Positions 55,997-64,000 of a stretch of 64,000 nt of DNA are shown piece by piece. Under the pieces are notes generated by a model. It saw only the letters and a list, made by a program, of their open reading frames with translations, ran no database searches and had not been told where the DNA came from. Position 1 is the stretch's first letter. Every line of letters starts with the position of its first letter. The stretch is from Gymnopus androsaceus JB14 (taxonomy: Eukaryota > Basidiomycota > Agaricomycetes > Agaricales > Omphalotaceae). Both the position numbers and the translations under genes were made by a program. The stretch is from NCBI GenBank assembly GCA_009733575.1, contig ML769480.1, forward strand, positions 62,001 to 126,000. Reading direction: 5' to 3'.

Positions 55997-56098
55997 TGTG
56001 CATCTATTGGCAGGTGCTTTTCTCGCTTGAGTACCTACTTCTGTATTTTGGCCCAGAGGGCAAATTTGAATAAATGCACCTGCCAATAGATGCGTATG
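55997..56098. repeat. Small hairpin, 18-bp arms
   Basis: GCATCTATTGGCAGGTGC near 55,999-56,016 and its reverse complement near 56,077-56,094 enclose about 60 bp. It may be a tiny inverted-repeat element or a regulatory hairpin inside the larger element. Confidence 0.6.
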
Positions 56099-56251
56099 TA
56101 GGTTCTCCTCAATCCCGCACAGAAAAAATTGAAAATGTCTACGTTAAGTGGGGGTAAACTATGCTCGAAAGCGGGGACATTTTCTTAGAGGGCGGCCAAA
56201 TGCTGTGCTGCTTATTAAGTTAGGCGCCCGTTAGCGTATATGCCCACCTCC

Positions 56252-56633
56252 ACAAGAGGTGACGAAGATTCCGATCGGTGATATAGTCTCACGCTAGGTG
56301 AGGGTATCAAAAAGGAAGGAGTCCAGCCCAGGGTCCATCGGCAAGAGACTTGCCGTTATGTATACCACAATCTGAGAACTTGCTCATACAATGCGAAGAT
56401 ACTCACATAGTGCAAGCAATCATTTATTTGAGCAAATCATTTGAACGCACCAGCTGCTAGCTTCGAAAAGAGCAGATCTAAGTACTATATGAGTGAAATA
56501 TTGATAGTACAGGCGCTAAATCATACTAACGGCAAGTCTCTTGCCGATGGACCCTGGGCTGGACTCCTTCCTTTTTGATACCCTCACCTAGCGTGAGACT
56601 ATATCACCGATCGGAATCTTCGTCACCTCTTGT
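56252..56633. mobile_element. Foldback element with 107-bp inverted arms
   Basis: The left arm (56252-56358) starts ACAAGAGGTGACGAAGATTC and ends GACTTGCCGTTA. The right arm (56527-56633) is its reverse complement, apparently without mismatch. The 168-bp loop is AT-rich with no frame. No convincing target duplication is seen. It starts two bases after the right end of the previous element and ends about 100 bp before the truncated cyclin copy. Perfect arms of this length imply a very recent origin or active correction. Confidence 0.88.
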
Positions 56634-56729
56634 CCACATATATGGGGAATAGGAACTCGGACCGACATTGGAATTACGACACGAAAATGTTCACGCGAAA
56701 AATTTGACCATTTTTACCAAGCTACACGA

Positions 56730-58330
56730 GGGCCTGCTTCTTCAGATTTTGATCATCCAAGATCCAGCTTCTCGTTGTTCTGCAACTTCCATATCTGAAG
56801 GTCTCCGTGATGACATCTGGAAAGATGCGCCAAATACCGAGTCCGAATTTGCCCAAGATCTCTACGGTCGACTGGTGAAAATCTCTCAAGATCGCGAGCC
56901 TGCGTCTGCAGAAACTTATGTACGCTTTGATCGAGCGAAAAGTTTGCTTTCACATTTAGGTACGTTGTATTCTCTGACCACCGTTTTACTGAAGCACCAT
57001 TCCAGACTACCAATGAACAATCTACCCCAGCTCCCACCATCGACTTTGAACAAACGCTCTCGAACCTCGATCCCCATCAAAGCCCATTCTCTATACCTGA
57101 CTGCTACTGCCTCTCCGAAAGCCAAGAAACGTCGTCTCCTCAGACACGCCACCGTTGGCGATACCAGATACGCTACTAACACAGCGACCCTTAGGCGCGC
57201 TTTTTCGCCAATGGTCCTCCTGATCTCACTGATCAACTCCTCAACTATCCCGAAAGTAGATTTCACGCTGCTTACCTTTTCATGAGGTTCTTCGATATCG
57301 TGTTCGGAACCCAGGAAATGCGGCAGAAGGATAAAGTGAAGGGACTGGGGCTATTTTCGCGCTCGGATATTGACGGCTCTGAGCTTGTGACGTGGGATGT
57401 GGCCATAGCCTGCCTAGCTTTAAGCGTCAAGGTATGTTCTTTGGCATTACGAGGTAGAAAAGTTACGCTGAAATCCTCTCCAGTTGCATAGAGACTTTCT
57501 TGCTCCTCTTTTCCAGGTATACTCCTTTCAGTTCGAGGAACTCGCGCCACATTACATCGAATACGAGGATCTCGAGGTAAATATGATTCTTTTTCGACAA
57601 GTTCAGATCCACTCACTCTCATCAGGCCGCTCAACGAGATATTCTTTTCGCGTTATCGTACAATCTAGGAGGCACTCCTCAAGGTATTCTCGATGAGCTT
57701 TGGATCGCTTTACCATCACTCCGAGAGCTGCTCTCCTTCAATCAAGGCTGGAGCTCAGTCTTGCAAGAGACTTGGCTCATTCTTTTCGAGGCCGTTTCCG
57801 GTGAGTTTATCTATCCCCACCCTTCGTCTACTATCGTCTAACCTCCATTCGTACCGCAGATCCCGAAGTCATGAAATTCTCACTCTCGCTTCTAACTGCA
57901 GCTGCCGTCATGGAAGGACTCATGTCTGCACTCGTGCGAGAGTATCAGTCCCAAGATCCGTGGTACGAAACTTTCCGACGCAGGAGGCTATCAGCGATCC
58001 CCACTCATACCGAGTATGATGATTCTGAATCCCAACCATCCGAATGTGGATCTTCCTCGTTTTCGTCATCATCGACGACATCCTCAATCCACTTCACGCC
58101 TTCCGCCAACTATGATACTTTTACGCTTCAAAAAGCAAAGGAACGTATGCGCAGGACGAGGATAGAATCTGAAGAAGTGCTGTTAGATATTCAAGCGGCT
58201 TTGGGGATCGCGGATGTGGGTTTGCTTTTCTTTCTTCGTGGTCTAAAGCGAGACACTGATCATCTCGTTTTAGAATGAGTTGGAGGTCTGTAGGGAGTGG
58301 ATTACGCCGTTCGTTGGTTCGCGCTGGTGA
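56730..58330 (+). pseudogene. Cyclin-fold protein, copy 2, internally deleted
   Basis: Very similar to copy 1 (23303-25709). It lacks the original 5' end (homology starts at about 56,730) and about 770 bp of the central N-terminal part: after RRAFSP near 57,210 it jumps to sequence corresponding to 24,588. The cyclin core, however, is intact in frame where copy 1 is broken: LRELLSFNQGWSSVLQETWL, LIALVREYQSQDPWYETF-like sequence, then LQKAKERMRRTRIESEEVLL and, after the last intron, NELEVCREWITPFVGSRW and TGA at 58330. No valid start region remains. The 3' flank keeps the empty target of the Ty3 insertion at 58438-58441. Confidence 0.75.
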
Positions 58331-59038
58331 TTTGCCGAATTATGCTTTTGATTCTCTGTATTTGCTTTGCCGACCATCGATTTCATTTTGCTTTCTGTAT
58401 GATTATTACCCTTCTCTTCTGTAACTGTCTTTGGACTGTACCTGCTTTGCCGATGGGATCATCCATCGACCATCGATTTCGTTCGTTTTTGCTCATGTTG
58501 CATAGCTTTCTGTATGATTACTATCCTCTTTTTCTGTGACTGTCTTTGGACTCGAGTCTTGTTGTACTTTGAAACCCTTGCGTAGACCACTAGTACATTC
58601 TAATACTGCATTCATCATTCATCATACTACTACTGCAGAACTCAGATAGATACGCGCTCTTCAAAAAAAATGCTGCCAGATTTTAGTGAACCTTTTAGGA
58701 AAGTAGACTCCATTCGTTCTTCAGCCTTCCTGCTTTCCAATATGACGCTCTGATGATGTTATACCGTTACATGAGTGTGGAGTTGCTGAGGCCAAACACA
58801 AGTTTAGCTTGGCGATTTCATAGATTAAAGGCTTGCCGGAGAGGGGTTGCTGTCAACTAAAATCTCTCTCCAGACTTGCTCCAGACTTCATCTCATGACC
58901 GAACGAATGTCAAACTTTGAGCCAAGGAAATGGCGCCGAGACATTGAGCCATCGAGTATAAATGACCTACGTCTCTGCTCCTGTTCAACCACCAGCCACC
59001 TCATCCTGAACATCTAAACTCCAACCAAATCAACTGTC
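58331..59038. other. Cyclin 3' flank and lectin promoter
   Basis: Up to about 58,640 this is the duplicated cyclin 3' flank, including short local repeats of CTGTAACTGTCTTTGGACT. From about 58,760 it is the promoter side of the lectin gene; GAGTATAAATGACC (near 58,955) contains a TATAAAT box about 80 bp upstream of the ATG. Confidence 0.5.
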
Positions 59039-59651
59039 ATGTCCATTGAATCAGGAAGAACCTATAGAATCACCAACGTTAAATCCGGTACTGTTCTGGA
59101 CCTCTCTGGTACGGATGGAAGAACCAGTATGTGTTTTTAACACCATCGTCATCGCAAAACGTGTAAGAATCCTTATCGTCTTGCAGTATCTGGATTCTCC
59201 GACAACGGTGGCAGTAATCAGAAGGTACCTCGAGCGTTGAAGCTCTGGACGTTTCGATTGACTGATTCTTTTCCTGTCCGGTATGCTAGTGGCAACTTCA
59301 ACAAGGTCAGGGAGGTCAGTGGACTTTCCGCTCCGATAGTGGCGGACAGTACCTCGGTATCGACGGGCCAGTCGAGGATGGCACGCCTCTCATTGCTGTC
59401 AGGGAACCTGTGGAATGGGACATCTATCCCGATGACCGCGACAGCAGCGTCTTCAGGTTCGTACTTTCTCCCTCCTCCTTCTCATGCTACTGTATGAATC
59501 CCTTTCCCATTCCAGAATATACGTCCCTAATGCTCCCACCGCAATGAATATCGATCTTTCTGACCACGGCAATGCAACGCCCGGAACGAAGGTGACTTTG
59601 TGGGGCAAGTGGGAGGGCCAGAACCAGACGTGGAGGTTTGAGCAGGTTTGA
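59039..59651 (+). CDS. Ricin-B-type (beta-trefoil) lectin
   Basis: Four exons give about 135-140 residues. Exon 1 starts MSIESGRTYRITNVKSGTVL and continues DLSGTDGRT. Exon 2 reads ISGFSDNGGSNQK. Exon 3 reads WTFRSDSGGQYLGIDGPVED and DIYPDDRDSSVFR. Exon 4 ends TLWGKWEGQNQTWRFEQV and TGA. The NQKW and NQTW blocks are QxW-type motifs of the ricin-B beta-trefoil fold, and length and start match small mushroom fruiting-body lectins of the Clitocybe/Macrolepiota kind. There is no signal peptide, as in cytosolic mushroom lectins. Such lectins bind glycans and several defend against nematodes or insects; specificity here is unknown. Intron 2 contains a near copy of the exon 3 start (TGGACGTTTCG), so the acceptor at GAGGTCAG|TGG was chosen because it restores the conserved frame. 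Confidence 0.82.
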
Positions 59652-60140
59652 ATACGAGTAAGCTGTGAAGAATAGGTCTTTCGTTGGCTGGAATTTGCCA
59701 GTCTAATCGATTAAAAGAATAAAGCTACATATATAAATCGTATTAGAATTCGCATGGACATTCGCGGAAAAAAATACAATCTTACCTCTTTGTACAAACC
59801 AATTGTAACTTTGTCCATCCAGGGATACGCCTAAGACTCGATGAATTCGCCAGCGCCGAGCGAACAAGTAAGATCAAGGGGCCGCCGGGAGGTGCGGACC
59901 GAAAACGTCGATCTAAATCGGTCGGTCAAAGCTGGTTCTCACATATTTACTTTGGGGTCAAGAACTCATTGGGCGAGTCGAACATCAGCGACCACTTCCG
60001 AGTCTTGCTCTTACTCGCCAAGCCAATATTATCGGAAGTGTCATAGACTTGACCCGTTCCTTTCGATTACCCGCTCCCTTCGCTTTGCCTGTATAATTAT
60101 GACTCTGGGATCGGGTTTTCACGTAACGTGTAGCGGGACC
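59652..60140. other. Intergenic DNA between lectin and P450, mostly repeat
   Basis: Holds a copy of the dispersed repeat (59760-59960). The part before it (TTGCCAGTCTAATCGATTAAAA near 59,697) is also shared with 62,397-62,425. No gene was seen. Confidence 0.45.
59760..59960. repeat. Dispersed repeat, copy 2 of 3
   Basis: Shared landmarks with the other copies: CATGGACATTCGCGGAAAAA, AATCTTACCTCTT, CAATTGTAACT, CCATCCAGGGA, GAAAACGTCG and GGTCAAAGCTGGTTCTCAC. It is closest to the copy at 62460-62720. Confidence 0.65.
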
Positions 60141-62178
60141 ATGAATTTCCTGAATTTCAAGATCATAATGCATCCAGCTCTACTCTTGGTATAAAATTGA
60201 ACTACTTCTTTTAAGCGGAATAAAGCACGGATATCCCTACCACCAGGACCACCAACTACTCCATTTATTGGAAATTTATTCGAGTTTCCCAAGCGCCGCT
60301 TGCATCTCAAGTTCAGTGAATGGGGTTAGTTCCTAATAATACACAGGTTATGTTTTGAACTAATAAATATTGGATTTAGCTAAAATATACGGTGACGTTT
60401 TCAGTCTCAAGGTCCTGAATCAAACCATAATTGTGCTAAGCTCACCAACTGCAATGCACAAAATCATCGATGTCAGAAGTACATCAAGTTCAAACCGTCC
60501 CAAGTCCATTATAGCCGACATGATAACCCCAAATAATATGAACATGGGTACGGGAAGATTTGGTGCGGAATCAGAATTCTGTAGCAACAACCTCAATTGA
60601 CCTTTAACTTGTTCATGTAGCAAACGAGACTTGGAAATCAATGCAGAAAGCATCCGCGCATGCACTTAGCCCGAGCATATGAAGAAAATGGGATCATACC
60701 AATTCGCAGAAGCAACTCAACTGATGCATGACTTTCTACTATCGCCTGAGGTGAAGTTGTTCACCTTTATTGTAGAATGAATACAGCCTGATATACTTTT
60801 CCACTTACAGAGCTGGTTTGATCACTTGAGGAGATACACAACTTCTTTTGCACTTGGCATTATCTATGGGAAGCGTGGACCGACATTGGGCTCACAGGAT
60901 GTCATGGATTTCATGGACGTTCATCCCCAGTTCATCAATGCTCTTGAAATTGGCACCCTGCCACCGGTTGATCTCTTCCCAATTTTGACCCTAGTTCCCG
61001 AAAAATGGGCCAAATGGAAGCGAACAGTGGCCCATATCAAGAATCTGCATGTTACCTTATATGATCGCCTCCTTAGTAATGTTGAACGTCGTCTTGTCCA
61101 AGGCAGTGAAGAAAGAGGTGTTTTAATGGAGCATGCAATCCGCAATGCTGAGAAGCTGGGCCTTGTTTCAAGAGAACATTTACTGTAAGTATGGTTTATC
61201 CCGTCATTACCTTTGATATAATAACTTCGTTTATCTAGTCATCTCGGAGGTGTTCTGCTTGAAGGCTCAGATACTAGCTCTGCAGCTTTGCAGAATGCTG
61301 TGTATGCTTTGACGCTATATCAAGATGTTCAAAGTAGAATTCAGCGGGAGCTTGACGAGGTTGTTGGCACAAACCGAGCGCCCATATTTGATGACTTACC
61401 CAAACTCAAGTATCTTTTGGCCTTTATTGACGAGGTATGTGTTCTACAAATGGTATACATCCATTGATAATTTTGCACATATCTACTAGTGCAACCGATT
61501 CAGGCCTGTTGGGCCCCTGGGACTTCCTCATGAAATGACTAAAGATGAAATTGTAGATGGATATCTATACCCTAAAGGGGCAGTGTTATTCGTCAATATC
61601 TGTGAGTTCGCATCATGACCCAAATCGTGGAGTTGCAAAATTAATTTGGACTGGCAGGGGGGATGGGACGTGATGAGAGATATTTTGACCAGCCTGAAGA
61701 GTTCAATCCGGATCGATTCATACGCCACCCATTTGGTATTAAGGATGGTGTAGTCGATGACCCCGCGAGACGACCCAACATGCAATTTGGAGGAGGCAAG
61801 CGTGTTTGTCCGGGCATTGTCTTTGCGAAAAGTTCATTGGTAAGTTTAAGAGTCGCATACATAATTAAACTGGTTGGTTAATTGCTTCCAGGAGCTTAAT
61901 GTTGCAAATCTTGCCTGGGCATTCCGGTTTAGTCCTGCAATTGATGATGCGACAGGTGTAGAACTTACTCCAAGTTTGGACAACTACAGCGATGTATCTC
62001 TTTCTCTTATTTTTTCTTCTTCCAATTACCTGAAGACTAACAGCATATACAGGGAGTCACTGCAACCCCAAAACCATATCCAATTACCATCTGGCTTCGG
62101 TACAGTAGCCAACGCGAGATTATCAACCGTCAAATGGCCGAAGTCCAATCAACCTTGGATAGATTTGATGAGGATTAA
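60141..62178 (+). pseudogene. Cytochrome P450, one-base deletion
   Basis: Nearly all of a class II P450 can be read across about eight exons: the proline-rich hinge LPPGPPTTPFIGNLFEFP, KIYGDVFSLKVLNQTIIVL, I-helix GGVLLEGSDTSSAALQ, K-helix ECNRFRP (ExxR), EEFNPDRFI and the haem loop FGGGKRVCPGIVFAK with its cysteine ligand. It ends TLDRFDED and TAA at 62178. Such enzymes are ER-anchored mono-oxygenases fed by a P450 reductase; the substrate is unknown. After ASAHALSP (near 60,672) one base is missing, so the frame hits a TGA before EHMKKMG, which resumes in the next frame. The N-terminal anchor is also unclear: an ATG at 60141 would need a 27-base intron to join the hinge. Gene decay or a sequence error are both possible. 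Confidence 0.72.
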
Positions 62179-63174
62179 GTTTATGATACACGGTTTACTT
62201 ATACGAATTTTGCTCAAGAAACCAATAACATTCTGTCCCAGTTATGTTTGGACTCAAGGGCTGCCTGGCGCGTGAAGCGCGTTTGCTGGTTAGGGTGGGA
62301 AAAAAATCCAGGGGGAAGGAAAGAATAGAGCCCATTAATTACACTCGAGCTAAACGCTAGTGGATCAAAATGCATGGTCTGGCACTAACTGGAACTTGCC
62401 AGTCGATTAAAAACATAAAAGCTGAAGAAAATAACATACAACTCGGGTTATGAATAGCATGGACATCCGCGGAAAAAAATACATTCTTATCTCTTCTTAA
62501 AACCAGTCGTAACTCGTTTGATTCAGGGAGACACCTAAGACCCAGAGAGAGCCAACGGTGAGAGCAGGAGAATCCGCATTTTCAAAGCGGGAGGCGCGGA
62601 CTGAAAACGTGTCACGGTCGGTCAAAGTTACAGTCCCTCTAGGAGGCTGTCATTGTTATGCAAGAATCTTGTCAAAGCTGATTCTCACACAATCGTTTCG
62701 TTTGGGGAACTCATTATGGGAGTCGAAAATATGTAAATAAATAGCTGTAATAAAAAGTGCTTTAAATTTGGATTTCGGTTCAGGAGATGTTCTGGATGAT
62801 CTCAGTATAAGTGAATAATGTCCGTCTCAAACAGTGTCCTCTACGATCGTCGATGGTTTCCGTCTCATCCTCGTCTGGCGAGTTAGAATCTTTTCCAAAT
62901 CTTTTGGTACATAAATGGATACAGTAAAATCTTTACTAGTCTCCACTAGGCAGACTCATATACACTAACGATCGTGGATGTGTGTATAAATCTTTACTAC
63001 CTTTCCATTCTAAAGAAAGGAAAATTCGTACATGGCACAATCCAAGATCAAGAGATACTACATCCTAGTACATGAGACATCAATGCTGGGCATTTTAAAC
63101 TTCTAATTTGATTTATGGCAGTTAGTTCAGTTTTCATACGAGTAAATAAGGTAAATCCTCACGGGGCCAACCAG
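62179..63174. other. Intergenic region with dispersed repeat
   Basis: Contains the third copy of the dispersed repeat (62460-62720), preceded by the shared GAACTTGCCAGTCGATTAAAA. The rest, including a local duplication of AAATCTTTACTA (62,930 and 62,988), has no recognisable gene. Confidence 0.45.
62460..62720. repeat. Dispersed repeat, copy 3 of 3
   Basis: Landmarks are CATGGACATCCGCGGAAAAA, ATTCTTATCTCTT, GTCGTAACTCG, TTCAGGGAGACACC, CTGAAAACGTG and CAAAGCTGATTCTCACAC. It includes an extra internal piece compared with copy 2. It lies 280 bp downstream of the P450 gene, so copies 2 and 3 flank that gene in the same orientation. Confidence 0.65.
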
Positions 63175-64000
63175 TCACACCTGGCATTTCGAGGGTGTCA
63201 TCGCTACCCAGTTTACCTTGCCGAATCTCAAGAGCTAGAAAATAATCAAGTCAGACAATCAGCTAGATATTATATTATAATTCACGAACGAATGAACTGT
63301 ATAGCAGACTTATATCAGTGTCTGCAAGTTGTAAGAACATGGCTGCGACTTACATAAGCCGTGAAGTCTTTAGCAAGTAGAGCTGACCGGTAGAAAACAA
63401 GCCTATCGTTGTTGTAGTTGACGAAGTTACCGTCTTTGAGATCGCTCGGTTGCTTATAGTACAGCGTTCCCTTAACATCTGGAAAGAAACTTGAGGATTT
63501 TAAACTCGGTGTATCGGAAGGTTCACTCACTGATACTTAGAGACCGAAGGGTAGTAATGGAGACAGGAATTTTCCAGTTTGCCGAAATACCCCAAGCACC
63601 CCGGGTCCCGGTCGTGAGAGTTATGATGTCTTGGCCTGAGGCTTTTTGGACCGTCGCACGAGCGGTGTTAAGTTCAAGGCTGGTCCATACGCCGTGGTAG
63701 CTGTGATCGTCGACCTTGGTGTGAAAGACTGTGTTTTGCTATACAGCCTTCAGAAGAACTCTGGCAGTGGTCAAAAAAATGCACTGACATCATCCCGAGC
63801 AACAAACTAAGCCAAGGGGCGTTAAGCGCACTGCTTGCACTGAAAAAAGAAGCGCCGACTGACCTCAGCAAATGGCTTAGTGCTGCTCCCAGTGTCCTTA
63901 TTCCAGAATCGAACACGACAGTACTTGTTGTTGTTGTATTCGACAGACTGCACAATGTATTCACATCGCTTATTTTGATCCCGACCGAAATCGTTTTCAT
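63175..64000 (-). CDS. Unrecognised protein, 5' end beyond the window
   Basis: Four spliced pieces can be followed on the minus strand. From the right edge: NDFGRDQNKRCEYIVQSVEY with RVRFWNKDTGSS (open upstream), then FHTKVDDHSYHGVWTSLELN with ARATVQKASGQDIITLTTG and GAWGISANWKIPVSITTLRS, then VKGTLYYKQPSDLKDGNFVN and LVFYRSALLAKDFTAY, and a last exon reading LLRFGKVNWVAMTPSKCQV with TGA at 63175. Introns have GT..AG ends and keep frame. The alternation of polar and hydrophobic residues suggests a beta-rich fold, but no family is recognised. No signal peptide can be judged because the start is missing. Confidence 0.6.

Larger units (their letters stand above)
54101..56249. mobile_element. DNA-transposon-like element with 34-bp inverted ends
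   Basis: The left end (54101-54134) begins AGGTGGGCATATATGCTAAC and continues GGGCGCCTAACTTA. The right end (56216-56249) is its reverse complement with one mismatch. No clear target duplication was found. The 2.15-kb element contains a second inverted-repeat element (54292-55394), a minus-strand 100-codon frame (55441-55743) and a small hairpin (55997-56098). No transposase domain is recognised, so it is probably non-autonomous. Confidence 0.7.

Overview
The window is nuclear DNA of a filamentous basidiomycete, most likely an Agaricomycete (mushroom). Genes are dense in short introns with GT..AG ends, and the recognisable families are typical of that group: a BNI4-type bud-neck protein with a PP1-docking tail, a COP9 signalosome subunit, a small fungal thaumatin-like protein, a DUF6534 seven-helix protein, a CaaX pheromone precursor, a short ricin-B-type lectin, and Plavaka and Ty3-type transposons. 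No rRNA, tRNA, CRISPR array or bacterial-style operon was seen.

Region 1 (1-25.7 kb) is ordinary gene space with one local duplication. A TPR protein (minus, running off the left edge) and an intact six-exon TPMT-like methyltransferase (2707-3831, minus) are followed by a decayed partial copy of the same pair (4815-6115). Then come CSN7 (6588-7740, plus), a thaumatin-like protein (7925-9424, minus) and a BNI4-like protein (10956-13998, minus). A roughly 4 kb stretch without a recognisable gene leads to a tiny two-exon gene (18158-18343, plus) with the layout of a lipopeptide mating-pheromone precursor ending in CVIA. A DUF6534 membrane protein (19988-22077, minus) and a frameshifted cyclin-fold gene (23204-25709, plus) complete the region.

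Region 2 (25,841-36,553) is one Ty3-type LTR retrotransposon with 805-bp LTRs that differ at two sites by eye, flanked by a GTAC target duplication. It carries gag, a protease region with several frame breaks, a long pol ORF (RT-RNase H-integrase) and an extra third coding region between pol and the 3' LTR. It sits just downstream of the cyclin gene. A second cyclin copy at 56.7-58.3 kb preserves the uninterrupted target sequence.

Region 3 (36.6-58.3 kb) looks more AT-rich and is accessory. It holds a seven-helix membrane protein (37627-38994), remnants of a serine protease and a kinase-like gene, and a Plavaka-type DNA transposon (about 42.93-51.77 kb) with an intron-rich transposase and a divergently transcribed companion gene. 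It also holds nested or adjacent inverted-repeat elements at 43.88-44.36, 52.52-52.68, 54.10-56.25 (with 54.29-55.39 inside it) and 56.25-56.63 kb, and an internally deleted cyclin copy. The sequence on either side of the Plavaka element reads as pieces of minus-strand genes, so it probably landed in a gene that was already decaying or decayed later.

Region 4 (58.3-64 kb) returns to genes: a ricin-B-type lectin (59039-59651), a cytochrome P450 with a one-base deletion (60141-62178) and the 3' part of an unrecognised minus-strand gene (63175-64000). A dispersed repeat of about 200 bp occurs at 40.1, 59.8 and 62.5 kb.
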